Shown piece by piece: positions 36,980 through 49,975 of a stretch of 64,000 nt of DNA. The notes beneath the pieces are model-generated. The model had not been told where the DNA came from. It ran no database searches and saw nothing but the letters and a program-made list of their open reading frames with translations. Source of the DNA: Rhizophagus clarus (taxonomy: Eukaryota; Glomeromycota; Glomeromycetes; Glomerales; Glomeraceae). The DNA lies in NCBI GenBank assembly GCA_015698045.1, contig BLAL01000199.1, forward strand, positions 62,001 to 126,000, given 5' to 3'. The number at the start of each line of letters is the position of its first letter. Within the stretch, counting starts at the first letter, position 1. Both the position numbers and the translations under genes were made by a program.

Positions 36980-38371
36980 ATGAGTATGAATAATAATTTT
37001 AGTATAAAAGAAAATGGAATAATAATAAATTATAGCGATGCAACGAACATAAAAATCAATTATCCAAATGATAAAGTTAAAATATCAAAAGATGGATCAA
37101 AACATATTAAAATTGATCATATTACTATTGATCATTATAAAATTCAAACCAAATGGTTAAAACCACTTGGTATTGCTATCGCAAATTATTTACGACAAAA
37201 ATACAATACTTTAATTACAGAAGGTAAATAAAAAAGATTATTTATTCGGTAAAGATATTTTTTTGATTGATATTTTTTTTTTTTTTTCTTTAATTTTATA
37301 ATAGACCAAGAATATCTTTTGAATTTTCCTAGTGGTTACGAGTTTTATGATTTTATAACTTATAATGATTCAGAATTAAAAACTAAAGTTCGTACGGATA
37401 ATTATTTATTCGGTAATTATTAATATTTTAGATATATACATTTTTACATATAACTTACAATTAAAAGAATTATTTAAATCAAATATCATTGTTTTTCTTT
37501 TAGGAAAGTATAGATTTCGTTCAACTAACGAATTTACTCCACATTTAATATGGATTGTATCAGATAAATCTGAAGATTGTAAATGTTGTTATTGTCCAAT
37601 GAATAGTCGTACTGCAAAAAAGAAAAGAGAATTGGAAATTTCCACATCTACTTCTTTAAACCTTACAAAAAACAATATTAAAAAACAAAAGATAATTAAA
37701 TCTTTTTCGACATTACTTTCTATTTCCACTTTATCAAATCAATCCTTTCTAAATAATAAATCCCTTTTTATTAATAAATCTTTACCAACAATCTCCTTTA
37801 ATTCAAATTTTACACATAATACTTCTTTAACCAAAAATAATTTTTCTTCTCTTACCCCACCTTATAAGGATGAATCGTCTTTACAAAAAGTTTCATTTTA
37901 TTCACCAAATAATCCTCAAATATCAAAAATTTCTTATTATTCTTTAAATAATAATAATAATAATTCCTCCTCTTCTCAAGTAAGGCAATCAGATTCATTT
38001 GATCAGTTATGTAAAGCACAATATAGAATAAATGAAGTTGTTTGGATTTGTTTATTGAGTGATGATTCAATGGAAACTTTTGAAAATGTCAACAAAGTTA
38101 TTACAAATCATAATGCAAGAATTCCTTATTGGCCTGCTCTTATAACAAATTCAACATTTAATAATACTATTTCAAAATTTGTATATACAGTTAAATTTAT
38201 TTATATAGTTGTTGAAGAAATTAATGTGTTGGAAGATTATATTTCTCCTTTATCTTTTTCTTTGGTAGACATTACAAATAAAATCCTATCAAGGCAAGTT
38301 AAAGGTAAATTATTATTAAAAATAACATATTTTTATTATTATTATTATTATTATTTATTAATATTCTTTTA

Positions 38372-38402
<31 letters not shown>

Positions 38403-38877
38403 AGTTATTTGTCATTCTCATTATAGATATCTGGAAGTAATTTTATGTATTACTTATTTAAAGAAAACTTATACATTATATTCTCCATCATTTTATGATG
38501 CTGAAAAAGACTTATACCATTATAATACCATCTTAATTGGTACAGAACAAATTAATTTAGGCGATATTGTTAAACTTATATCAACAACTGATTTATTTAT
38601 AATTAAAGATATTATAGGTAATTCAAATATGGATAATATAAGATTTATCGGCTATTATATATTGGATGATAGTGATCACAAATATAATAATCCACAAGTA
38701 TCAATTACTTTAAATCAAATTGGTGGTAAAAATTATACTAGATTTCCTAGTATACAACATGATGAAATATCAAGACATAGAATTGATATAAATGATAGGG
38801 AAAATTTATTTTCGGTAAAATCAAATGATTATTTTAAAGGTATTTTACACAAAGAATTAAATATTGAGATTATCTAA
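36980..38877 (+). CDS. Clr2-like transcriptional silencing protein
   Basis: Four exons, 36980-37223, 37305-37412, 37504-38304 and 38405-38877, give 541 aa. The N-terminal part matches the Clr2 transcription-silencing signature: NFPSGYEFYDF, then RTDNYLFGKYRFRSTNEFTPHLIWIV, closed by a CKCCYC cysteine cluster. After a Ser/Asn-rich linker, a second domain (CKAQYRINEVVWICL, NARIPYWPALI) continues over exon 4 to the end, like the C-terminal Clr2 domain. In fission yeast Clr2 is part of SHREC, which deacetylates and compacts heterochromatin. The last intron holds a long (TTA)n microsatellite, and two competing AG acceptors exist; only the one at 38403-38404 keeps the frame open. Assignment by motif recall, not alignment. 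Confidence 0.75.
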
Positions 38878-38957
38878 TTTTTTTGCGTTTTTCTTTTTCT
38901 TTTTGTTAATCATTTGTAAAGGGTAATTTTATTATGGAAATAAAAAAGTTGAATTTA

Positions 38958-41350
38958 TTAAACATCGATGTTTAATACAGCCATTACACCTCCTACAAGA
39001 TGTAAACTTCCAGTAACCAATACTTGAATTTCTCTATTTGTTTGCCGATGATATTCTACGATCCATTTTACACTTTCTTCAATTGATGAAAATACATGAG
39101 TTTCATGATTATCTTCTACTGATGAATTTAATTGGTTCCATGATTCTGAAAGGTTATTTTGTGATGTCAGTTTTTCATCAATTATCATCGAATTGCTTTG
39201 CAAATCTATAAATAATTGAAACAAAATAAATTTAATACTTTTTATTAATTATCAGTTATAAAAAGTGTAATAAAGTTATTTATACCTAGCTTAAATTGAT
39301 TCGTAATAAAAGTAACATTTGGGCAAAATATTGCATGATCAAATTTAATGAAAGGTTTTGTTGATGTAATTTGCTTTAAGATTTCGCTGCCGTTTCTATT
39401 ATTAGTACAATTAAATACTAATATTCTTTTAACCGGATCATAATCTTTTTCTAATACGCTATTTTTAAACCACTCAATGCATGCCTAAAATAAAAGAATA
39501 AAATTATTATTTTTTATTTTAAGAAAAATGTTGTTTCATAATAATAAATAGAATAAAAACACACCTGCGCACTTTCTAATGTGTGAGCTCCATCAAAATA
39601 CCAGCTTATACTTGGATATTGTGATAATTTTAATACCTGCGCTCTGCCAGGCCAATAAACTCGAACTAATCCCGGAATAAATTCTTTGGGAATTTTTTCG
39701 GATAACTTAACAGATTTTTGTTTCTCTAACCATATCCGACACAATTCAATTGCAAGCGATGCATTTGTGAATTGATGCTTTCCTGCTAATCCTATAAAAT
39801 AACTTCTTTTTTTTAAAAAAAAAAAAAAAATATTAATTTGTAATTATTTAATAATTAGTTATACCAAGTTTAATTCCGTCCAGTATTTCCTCGTCAAGTG
39901 AGTTAATTGGAATAAATGGAGCCTATATACAAAAAAAATTTTTGTTAGAAAATTGAATAATGATAACTAATCCCTTTCTTACATTAATATCAATGGCGCG
40001 TTTTTTTAACGTTTCAAAAGCGGAAATTGGCTGTTCAACCGTAATAGCAGGAACATTCCTCTAAATGTGATTATAAAATGAGACACTAATTTCGCATTCT
40101 CGTTAAAAACATTTATTTATTGCATTTACCTTGAAAATACCACCTTTATGCCAGGCTATGGCTTCAATTGTATCGCCCAAAGTTGTTACATGATCAATAC
40201 CCAAAGATGCTACTCCACATACAATTGGTTTTTCAATAATATTTGTTGAATCATATTCTCCTCCGACTCCAACTTCCATTATAGCTACATCAACCTAGAA
40301 CAGAGAATGAATAACTTAGAAGGTTATAGTATTCATTATCTAAACAACTTATTATAACATACGTTTTCATTCATAAAAACATGGAAGGCCATTAAAGTAA
40401 GAAACCTAAAATAGTTCGGCATGGCAGATTGACTATTATTATCCTCCTATATATAAGATGAGGATCAATTCTCTATTAAAATTATATTGAATGTAACTTC
40501 CTTTACCTTTTTATTCGAATCAAGTTTATCCCAGCATTCAAAAAAATATTTTGTAAATTTTTCTTCGCTTAGTTTATTTCCATTCAAACGAATCCTTTCA
40601 CGCACGGTAGTAAGATGAGGGGAGGTATATAGGCCTTGATAAATTAATTATAAATTAAACAAAAATCTCGAATGGCAAACCTGTTCGAACCTTAGTTATA
40701 TTTTCATCTTGTTTATAATGTCTTAAAATTGGCACTTGTTGAACCTTTTCTTCTGTATCCGTAATATGGATAACAATAATCTCGAATGACAAACCTGTTC
40801 GAACCTTAGTTATATTTTCATCTTGCTTATAATGTCTTAAAATTGACTCAACAAACGCACTTGTTGAACCTTTTCCTTTCGTACCCGTAATATGAATGAC
40901 ATTTAATCGATTAAAGTCACTAGGCTTTTTGTTAAGATAGTCGAATCAGAACTTTAAACTTCGAAATTGGAAATCACGTGACTGGCCGTAAAAAATGATC
41001 TTACATCGTATCCAATTACTCTGCAAAATTCTCTAAATTCAGGTAAACTTTTTTCATTCAAAAGACCGCCTGAAGCACGAATATCTTTTAATACAGCGGC
41101 ATTTGTTTGTAAAGTATTTAGACATTTTATCGCATCCTTATTTAACATAGAAAAAAAATTATTTATTGTTTGTAAGCAAAAAAAAATTACAAAAATGAAG
41201 GTACAAATTTACCTCATAGGTACGACTATTAACCTGCATATCAGCTATTGAAGTTTTAGTAGAATAAAATTTATTACAAAATTTTTCTATAAAATGGCTA
41301 ATATAATAATAATTTCGACAATTACGATGAAAGAATGCGAAGTTTTGCAT
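38958..41350 (-). CDS. Folylpolyglutamate synthase
   Basis: Eleven exons: 41350-41213, 41136-41005, 40924-40795, 40634-40507, 40446-40363, 40294-40130, 40060-39983, 39922-39865, 39791-39565, 39484-39286 and 39205-38958, giving 528 aa. It adds glutamates to folates in cytosol and mitochondria. The P-loop is GTKGKGST (104-111), followed by [72 protein letters not shown] and [13 protein letters not shown], all hallmarks of the Mur ligase-like FPGS family. The first 40 residues are rich in Arg/Phe/Tyr with few acids, suggesting a mitochondrial presequence. The donor of exon 3 lies in a 114-nt tandem duplication (40664-40900), which leaves a second in-frame donor at 40680. It is convergent with the Clr2-like gene, 80 bp away. 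Confidence 0.93.
40664..40900 (-). repeat. Tandem duplication of the P-loop exon end in FPGS
   Basis: Plus-strand copies 40664-40774 and 40778-40900 share long stretches (CTGTTCGAACCTTAG, ATAATGTCTTAAAATTG, CACTTGTTGAACC). The gene-distal copy has lost about 11 bp and its P-loop glycines. Both end in the same splice donor context ACAG|GTTTG, 114 nt apart. The segment between the donors is open in frame. Confidence 0.85.
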
Positions 41351-41776
41351 TCCCTTTTCAAATATAACAGAGTGTTATCAATCAGTTTTATAATTTCATG
41401 TGACCTTGCCACATTAGGTTTATTAACCAATCATAAATTGATCCCTAAAAAGGAAAACTTGTGGAAGTTTGAATTTTGAATTAGCATGAGAATTATCTTG
41501 TTCTTTATATTAAATTATAAGAGTAATATGTGTAAAAAAACTATATTTTTATTTGTAAGTGAAAACATCCTTAAAAATTTATTATAAAGACTCTAAGATT
41601 CCAAATTTTAATTGAAAAATTCCCAATGTAACCATTGTAATACTAAAATGAAAAATGTAAGTTTATAATTACAAAAATCGCAATCATCAGATTAATCGAT
41701 CGTTTTTTTTGTATCCAGAAATATTAATCATTTAAAGGCTAAAATTAAAATTACTAATTAATTAATTACTTTTTTA
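41351..41776. other. Intergenic region upstream of FPGS
   Basis: About 430 bp between the FPGS start and the stop of the NIPA-like gene; presumably the FPGS promoter. A 61-codon plus-strand frame at 41294-41479 is not supported. Confidence 0.5.
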
Positions 41777-43798
41777 TTAGTTTTTGTCTCCATCATTATT
41801 GTTATTGTTTTTATTAGTCCATTCATCAATTGTTATTTCATCAGTATGTAACAAGTCATCAAAACTCCTAGTAAACATTATTGATTCATCTTCGTATATA
41901 TGATCAACTACCTTATGCCTCGGTAAAGGAGTAAAATTATTAGTTGTAGAGGATATTGGTTGGATTGTGACAGTCGATGAATTTATATTCGTTGAAGTTG
42001 GTGAGAAAAGCATTAAATCATAAGTCGTTGCAGCTGTAGCAGGAGATGTAATAGAATGTGTTATTACCGGTTGTTCTTGTGTGTAATCATCATCATCATC
42101 TGTAATAATATGCGGTGTTATAGGATAATTGTTTATATGATGATGAGAATCATTTGTATTTTCGAAGTCCTTTAACCTATTTTTTCCTCCTTTTAATAAT
42201 GACATTTTGAAAAATCCTGGTTCACTAGCCAAAGATTTCTTTGAAATTGAAAAAAATCTTCCATCTCCAAATTTTTTCACTCTTCCTCCGTTAGATTTAT
42301 TATTTTCTTTTCCATTCCCGTTTAGCATTCCTATATGAGAACCAGTTGAATTACTAGTTCCGCTTGTACTAGTTGCATCCCATGATCCCGCATTCAACAT
42401 ATTTTCTTCTTTCATTCCCTCTTCATCATCAAATTCAAAATCTATTGAATCCATGTTAGGTTCTTCTTTTGACGCACTAAGCAATAAAACCCCATAAACT
42501 AAACTACCTATTCCCAATGTAACCAATAAAAGTGCCCAAGGAGGATATGTCGATATTTCATTTAAATATATCATTGTGTTTACAAGTCCCATTGCTGTTT
42601 GAATAGCATTAAAATAAAAATTAAGCAAAAGAATATCTATATGAATGTTTATGAATGAGGAAAAAAAAAATTTCACCTGTATAAAAGCCATAAAACATAG
42701 GTACAACCAACACAGAATCGTGAAGCTTCAATGCTGTATTTAGACAATACACCTAAAGGAAAAAATATTTTAGTTATATGTAAAGCATAAAAAGAACCAC
42801 AGTTATTTAACTAACTTGTAACACAGCCGTAAAAGCAAGCCCGATTAAAATGAACCAACTTAAATTATCAGTGAATTGATTATCACCTGTAATAGAAATA
42901 GTAAACAATTTGACGCTTTCGGATATGCGTCACATATTAATAATTATCGACAAAAATTAATCAAATTCTTTTTGGTACATACCCACTCTTTGCTAGAAGT
43001 AAAGTTTGGCTTGCAACTAATCCACCTACACCAGCCATGGTCATACCAATTGCTTTTTTTAGTCGGGAGGTCTCAATCCCCTTAAAAAAATTATCTCGTC
43101 GTTTCCTATCATTACTTTTTTGAATCCAATAACAATAAAGTGCGATTCCAAATAAAGTAAAAGTGATTATATCAAGAAAGGAAAAGTACACAATGAAAAG
43201 TGGGCGCATCATAAGTGATTTTAGTTTTTCCAAAGTGAGATTTTCGTCTAAGAAAAAGAAAAAAAACTATGAATTTTTATTTTAGTTTTTTTCAGAACAA
43301 GTGAAAAAATTCTTACCATTCTGTCCGGAGTTCATTCCTCCAAATATGACGATCCAAATCACACTAAAAATGACAACAAATGTTCCAACAATGTCCTTCT
43401 TTGTAATTTCGGTTCCCACTAACATTCTAGCAAATATAAAATTAAAAATGAGTGAAACCGAGCCAAGAGGGGCAACCCATTGAGCCTTAAGGAAATCTAA
43501 ATAGATATAATTGAAAGAAGGAAAATTATATAATATTAGACTCGAGAACTATTAAAAAGTAATACTTCTAAAACTTACTTAATGCAATGGTACTCCCAAT
43601 CATTTGACTGGCGATATACAAATATAAACCAATATGCCATAATGGTCTTCCACACTCATTTCTTTGTGAAGATGGAGGGCGGACTGAATTTTTTACGTGA
43701 TCTAATTTTAGTAAATTTAGACCGGCGGCGTTCATAATTGAAGCTGCAACAGACACCAAAAATCCGATTAGGAAATTTAAGGTTGGCGAATCTGACAT
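41777..43798 (-). CDS. NIPA-family magnesium transporter-like protein
   Basis: Six exons, 43798-43579, 43496-43317, 43247-42983, 42915-42816, 42752-42677 and 42594-41777, give 552 aa. It shows the DMT-type topology of NIPA proteins (pfam Mg_trans_NIPA): FLIGFLVSVAASIMNAAGLNLLKLDH, RPLWHIGLYLYIASQMIGST, ALNFLKAQWVAPLGSVSLIFN, a conserved LLAKSG motif, then SWFILIGLAF and several more helices. Human NIPA1/2 move Mg2+; here substrate and membrane are inferred. The C-terminal 220 residues form a long Asn/Ser/Asp-rich cytosolic tail, larger than in animal homologues. The exon 4 start is the AG just before 42915; the later AG would hit a stop. It may cooperate with the CNNM-type gene in Mg2+ homeostasis, which is speculation. 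Confidence 0.85.
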
Positions 43799-44586
43799 TT
43801 CGATTTAATGCTAAGGAATGAGAAAGGAAATTAACAAACGGAAATAAATGTAGGTTATGATATAAATAAATTTGGAGGTGGAAATACGAAAGAGTGACAA
43901 ATCCTTTTTAGATAAGTAAATGAGGCAAAATGCCTCGCGAAGGCTGTGAAAATAAATGTTAAATTTTTAGTACTTGATAAATTTTCTGATTTCTTAGTTA
44001 CTTGATAAAAATTAATTTTACTTAATTTACTTACTTATGAATTTAAGAGAAAATTGATCGGGTACAACGAAACGTATATTTGAACACTGTTAAAATAGGT
44101 AATGTAACAAACAAAAATCATTTTTTTAATACAATCAAATTTCTGTGGTGATACGTTATAATATAATTCAACACAGTATCAAGTTTCTATACTCGCATAT
44201 AATTACAAATTACGTTTGTTATATGTATGGACAGTAATTTTAATATGGCAAGACCGGTATTTCGGCCCGGAATAATAGCTTAATAATAACCGCAGAACAA
44301 ACAAAACTTTTCAAAACTATGCTAATTGACGAAATGTTCAGCAAGTATTTCCGGTCGGCAATTAATATAAGTGCATCATCATAAACAAAATACACGTTTA
44401 TTGTTTTTCGTGTATTGAAATTTTCCGTTGGCTAACTCGCGTCATTTGTGAATTACAAACACTATTATTAATTGCTAACTTCATGCTTTTTTCGAATTCA
44501 GTATTGAGAACGATAACATTAGCATGTTTGTTGGTTATTAATTTCAAAACTTCCTACTTGAGAATTTATGATAAAGTTGACTTACA
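43799..44586. other. Intergenic region
   Basis: Upstream of the NIPA-like gene and downstream of the HSK3-like gene. AT-rich; no feature recognised. Confidence 0.5.
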
Positions 44587-44905
44587 TTACGAGGCATTAT
44601 TACGCATGGTACGATTTGCTGCCATAAAACTGAAAGAATACAAAAAATAATAAGTTTCAAGATAAACTCAACAATATTGATAAATTTAACCCAAATTCTT
44701 ACATAGCGCCATGAGCTAAACCAAATCTTTGAATATTTTTTAATTGTTCTACTGTAAGTTTTATATTTTCTTCCAAGTTTGTCATATTTTGTTGTAACCT
44801 AGCTAATTGGTTATTCAATGAATTATAATGTTGAAGCTGTTGTAGCGGAGGTTGTAATTTTTGCTGAGATCTTTTAAAGGCACTGTTCATGTTATTGGTG
44901 TCCAT
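44587..44905 (-). CDS. HSK3: DASH complex subunit Hsk3-like
   Basis: A small two-exon gene (44905-44703, 44629-44587) encoding 81 aa. After a Gln-rich start, a coiled coil runs through HYNSLNNQLARLQQNMTNLEENIKLTVEQLKNIQRFGLAHG and ends IFMAANRTMRN. The pattern of two short helices with a conserved (I/L)QRxGLxxGxxFM-like step matches fungal Hsk3 proteins (DASH/Dam1 complex, kinetochore-microtubule ring). Length fits the family (about 70-90 aa). The intron splits the ATT codon of GAIFMA. Recognised from memory; a profile search would settle it. Confidence 0.72.
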
Positions 44906-45363
44906 GATTTGAACGCGATAAGTTGTGGAAAAACGCGAAATAAATTAAACGGATGTTCCATATAAAGCCTAGACGTCATCTAATACGGTCACATGCATAT
45001 CCCTTTAACAATCTATCCGTTTTTTTAATTCTTTAATATAAAAGAGTTTTGAACTTATTAAAACGTTTCTGAATTAATACGATTTGAAGTTTCGTTTTTC
45101 AAAACCTTCGATCAAATTACAAACTGTTGAGTCCAAACTGCCTCTTCATTCTAGTGAGGTGTTTGGAATTAAATGTTTGTTACAATATTTATCTCTTCTC
45201 AATAAAAAAAAATCCATTTCAATATTCAATTGTTAGTCTTATGTACTTATTTATGAAATTTAGTTAAATCTGATAATAAAATTGTCAACTATATATATCA
45301 ATAAAATAAAAATAAAAATAAATTCTACAATTTCAAAGTACAAATCAATCTATTATGATCATT
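44906..45363. other. Intergenic region
   Basis: About 460 bp between HSK3-like and the KGD2 stop; no feature seen. Confidence 0.5.
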
Positions 45364-47605
45364 TCAAATACTTAATAACAAACGACGAGGATCTTCAATC
45401 TGTTCCTTAATGGTTTTCAGAAAGACAACAGCTTCACGCCCATCAATTAAACGATGATCATAAGTTAAAGCAACGTACATCATTGGACGAATTTCCACCT
45501 ATTTAAGAATAGAATTTTGAATATATTTCGAAATAAATGTAGGATGAATTGTTATATAAGAGCTTTTAAAATACCTTTCCATTCACCGCAACAGGACGTT
45601 CTTTTGTAGCATGCATTCCCAATATCGCACTTTGTGGCATATTAATAATAGGAGTGCCATATAACGATCCGTATACTCCACCATTTGAAATAGTAAAAGT
45701 ACCTCCGGCCATATCTTCAATGGTAATTTTCCCATCCCGAGCCTGAAATTTAGATTATCGACTAATAAATTTATTAATCCTTAAATAACGGGTAACACAC
45801 AAAATGATTGAATTTCATTAACCTTTTTACCCAATTCCGCGATTGCCTTTTCGATCTCAATAAAAGACAACAAATGAGCATTTCGAACAACGGGAGTAAC
45901 AAGACCTTTCGGCGTGGCAACTGCAACACTCATATCAACGTAATCTCTGTAAACAATAGTATCTCCACCATCAGGGCCTTCAATAGAAGCATTAACTATT
46001 GGAATTTCTTGAAGTGCAAAAACAGACGCTTTAACGAATGCGGACATAAATCCAAGCTTAATGCCGTGTTTTTGCATGATTGAATCTTTATAAGTGTTAC
46101 GGAGATCAATAACATTACTAAATCAAATATTTAAAGATATTAGTTCAACCATTCATTTTTATAAATCCAATACAAAATCTGCTCAACCTCATATCAATTT
46201 CATTAAATGTAGTCAAAGATGCAGCTGTATTTTGTGACTCTTTCAATCTTTCAGCAATACGTAAACGCATCCTATTCATCTTAACCTAAAAAACAAATAT
46301 TATAAAAGGAAAACTTATCGATTATATTCATAACAGTAATTAATAATACTCACATAACGTTCTTCACGATCACCGTACAAGGTTGTAGTGGATTTAGAAT
46401 CTATATATAATAATATTGAATAATACGTTGAAGATTATTGCAATTTTTTTTTTCAAATCAGAAAATTCGTACCTGTCTTAGGTGGTGAAGTAGAAGGTAT
46501 CGTTTCTTGCTCAAACTGTTCTTTTTTCCGTTCTTTTGGCTCTTCTTTTTTCCTAGGTTCTTCCTTTTTAGGTTCTTCCTTTTCCTCTTTTAGTTCTTCC
46601 TTTTTAGGTTCTTTCTTTTCAGTTTCTTCCTTCGTAGTTTCCGCTTCTATCATTATCTAACCAAGGTTACGTGACCAAGTAATGTAGATCATACATGAAA
46701 TATCAACATACCTTCTGCTGGAGCTTCACCTGTTTCAATCTTAAAAAGATCTTGATCTACGGCCACGGTATCATCTTCTTTTGCATATAATTCAACTATC
46801 GTGCCGCTATACGGACAATTAACGGGAGCATCAACCTAAACGCAATTATGAAAATTAAAATCGTAGAACAAATTTCTTTTAAAATGAAGTTGTTCATACC
46901 TTATCGGTTTCAATTGTCGCAACTTCCTCATCTTGCCGAACAAAATCGCCAACCTCTACTCGGTAAAAATTTGGTCAGAAATTAATAGTGCAATAATAAT
47001 AGAGAAAAAAATTCATCAAGAAACAATATTACTTTTATTCCATCTCGAAAGAGTGCCCTCTGTGATTGATTCGGCCAAAGCAGGAACTTTAACTACCTTA
47101 CTAGCTATTATTTTATTTTTTAAAAAAAATCCTAATTAATTACGTTCAAGTAATCAAAGAACAAAAAAGATATGACTATTTACCATATTCTCGAACCTGT
47201 ATCTGCTTAGCAAATAATTTTGGCAATGAAATATTTCTGAATGATAAATAACCTGAGAATCAGAGAACGTAAACCACACCATATCGCATTAAAATATTTA
47301 TTTAAACCAACATTTCCTTCAACCACAAATAACATTTTGGTTCGTTTTCCAATTTTATTTCAATTATTTGGTAACTGGAATAAGGAGTTGTTGATATAAT
47401 TAAGTTGATTTATAAAAGACGCCAACCTTGTGATTTTTGAATCATTTATATAAGACTCCATGACATTGTGGAAAATTCGTCGTTGCATTAAAAGTGAATT
47501 TCGGGCAACGACAGGAACTGTATTTAATCCTAGCTTGGAACTATACCGTAAAGAATGCATAGTTGAAATGCTAAATACTGTCCTCCGTATGACTGCTAGG
47601 TGCAT
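45364..47605 (-). CDS. KGD2: Dihydrolipoyl succinyltransferase, E2 of 2-oxoglutarate dehydrogenase
   Basis: Eleven exons: 47605-47427, 47236-47184, 47104-47033, 46955-46900, 46835-46712, 46646-46473, 46400-46354, 46285-46188, 46117-45823, 45742-45575 and 45498-45364, giving 466 aa. The first ~75 residues are Arg/Ser-rich, a mitochondrial presequence. The lipoyl domain ([16 protein letters not shown] ... [11 protein letters not shown]) carries the lipoylated lysine at about 120. A Lys/Glu/Pro-rich linker replaces a peripheral subunit-binding domain, as in other KGD2/SucB-like E2s of fungi. The catalytic domain runs from [20 protein letters not shown] to [14 protein letters not shown], with His437 and Asp441 of the active site. 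It transfers succinyl groups to CoA in the citric acid cycle. The exon 2 acceptor was chosen to keep [12 protein letters not shown] in frame. Confidence 0.94.
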
Positions 47606-48595
47606 TTTAAAGTCTCGTTATCTTAACGCGTTAATTTAACCTGAAGAAAAAAATTCGAATTTTTAACAGTTAAGCATTTATCGCTAAAAAAGTCCGATCT
47701 ATAAATATGAGTAAATCCTATAATCACGTGACATTAATAGGGGTTCGATTTCAATAATATCATCATCCCGAATCTAATCTCTTTTTAGGAGAGCCATTGC
47801 TGATTACAAGTACATTCTCGGTCCTATATTTCTCTACTTGGATGGTTCTTTTCCATCATAAATGTGATGAATGACTTCAAATAGCAATTTTCAGTTCTTT
47901 ACCACAATAGTTTGATCATGACGGATGAAAAATTGTTTATTGTAAGAAATTTTGTTAAAGCAATCGTCTTGCTTATTATACGTCTATCGTTGGATACACA
48001 TAACTTACACAAGACAGTTTAGGTATAATATAATGGTTGGTAATAATATATGGTGGGATTGGAATCGATTCTACAAAAATCGAATCAATCGAAAATCGAA
48101 TCAGAATCGATTTAATCGATTATCGAAAAAAAAAAATCGAATCTATTTATTGTAAAATCCCTATCTATTAGTGCCAAATAAATTTTTAAAAACAGGTTAT
48201 TTATAAATATTAATCCTTTTATATAAAATAAAAACTAGAGTCATACCCTAGAGCCCGAAGAATATGACATACCATAAACTTTAACAAAAATAATTACACG
48301 ATTGTAGATGTATGTTAATTGCTGTATTTATATAACTGATTGGGTGTACAATTGATTATAAAAATTTATGCTTAGTTTGTAAAAAGATTGATAAAACTGA
48401 ATTTATTTATTTATTTTTAAAATATTGATTTGAATTTATTTGTTTGGATATTTTGGAATTGTAAGAAGAAACCAATTGTTTTTTTGTATTTGATATAATA
48501 ACATTACTAATAACATTCTTTTTTTTTATTGGAATAAACTTGTAGGTATGCCAGATGATTTTAAAAAAAAAAAATTTTTTGTTTTTATTATATAA
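47606..48595. other. Intergenic region and edge of the repeat compartment
   Basis: Upstream of KGD2. No gene. At 48054-48145 about eight AATCGA/TCGATT motifs cluster in imperfect inverted and direct order. From here to the end of the window I see no supported host gene. Confidence 0.5.
48054..48145. repeat. AATCGATT-rich simple repeat
   Basis: Repeated AATCGA and its complement occur every 8-15 bp over about 90 bp, so the tract is self-complementary. It looks like a degenerate microsatellite or the core of a small foldback element; no ends found. Confidence 0.55.
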
Positions 48596-49975
48596 TAGTC
48601 AGTGAAAATGTCACAAGATTGGAAGGGAGTTTTTTTGTACTATGATATCACAATATAAATTATTGGTACAGTATGGTCTTAAAGTCTATAGTATATATGT
48701 AAAATCCAAAGTTGGTCAAAGTTAGTTAAAAATCAACGATCTTTAAATCATAATTTTGGCCAAAATTTTCTTAATTCTGGCCAAATTCGTAATGCCGGCC
48801 TAAATTTGGCTAAAATCGAAATTTTCAGGTTATAGGTAATACTGCATTTACACAATGGGACATCATTTTTAACAAGTATGAGCATGTTCGTCTAGTTCTT
48901 AAGAACACATTTATAAATAATAAAAAGTAAAAACTTTGCTTTATTCAGTTCAATCTGGCTGAAGAAAGTTGCCTATTATTAACCTATTTTAATGTAATAA
49001 ACTAATAAAATATTAAGAAAACTTTTACTTTTGCTTATTTTTTTGAAATATTTCATAAATATCTTTTATTTTAATGCTATTTTGATATAAAAAAAAAATT
49101 TTACTTATTTATTTTTATTTATTTACAGTATATGTATTTATGATTTAATAGCTAACACAGCCAACATGAATTTTTTTATAAATAAATAGTTTTTATTTTA
49201 TTTTCACGCCAAATAAATTAAAATCTAAAAAATATTAAATTTCTTTTAATAAATTGTAAGTATTAGCATCATCACCATAATATCATGATTTAGCATTAAA
49301 AATTTGATTTAAATAAACAAAAAAACCATTATATCTAACTAGTTTTTCAATTAAAAAACAATTTATAGCACCAAGATAAATCTAATGATATTATTTTTAT
49401 AAATAAAAAAAGATTTATTAGCATTCTAATTAAAAAATTTTAATCAAATTCATAAATAACAAAAAATCTGGCTTAAAAATCATCTTTTTAAGCTTAATGA
49501 AAGTTGTTTATTTTGCTAAATTACATTTAAAAATAAAATATTTACTGTTAAAAAAAGCTTCTATTAAAAGTTTTATAGGAATAAAAAATATTTTTTTTTA
49601 TTATAAAAAGTGGTTTTTTGCAGTTTACACAAAAACTAACTAATTAGCTGTCTTTTTTAACTTAATAAAACTTCTTTTTTTCGTAAAATTATATATATTT
49701 TTACTGTTTAAATTGTATTTTATACCTACTTTTAAATTCAATTAGGAGGAAAATTGTATTTTTGAGATGAACTTTCTTGTATATGCAAAAGAAAAAAAAA
49801 TATTACTAAAGTGAAAATGACTTATAATACATATGATGAACTATTAATTTACTTAATCTGTATAAGCATTGTGTAAGAAATTTCTTTTTTTAGCTATAGG
49901 GTAAAATATTCAATAATGATTACACAAAATTATTTTAATTAATGATCGTCAACTCAAGTAACATTTCTGATGTCT
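48596..49975 (+). mobile_element. Degenerate TIR element, copy 1
   Basis: The left end TAGTCAGTGAAAATGTCAC and following 260 bp resemble, in inverted orientation, the right 265 bp ending at 56484 (shared blocks include GGTACAGTAT/GGCACAGTAT and paired TTCTGGCCAA motifs). The right end near 49961-49975 (ACATTTCTGATGTCTG) and the block about 125 bp inside it match, inverted, the left end at 54594. So this is one copy of a family whose second copy lies reversed at 54594-56484. Both copies abut ATAA on both sides, a possible 4 bp target site. No coding frame remains. Confidence 0.5.

Noticed and set aside
47360-47426. Continuation of the KGD2 first exon to its own stop at 47360
   Set aside because: Splicing from 47427 to 47236 restores the presequence and lipoyl domain in frame, so the extension is intron.
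47743-47765. GGTTCGATTTC resembling a tRNA B box
   Set aside because: No A box, acceptor stem or cloverleaf can be folded around it. No tRNA gene was found anywhere in the window.
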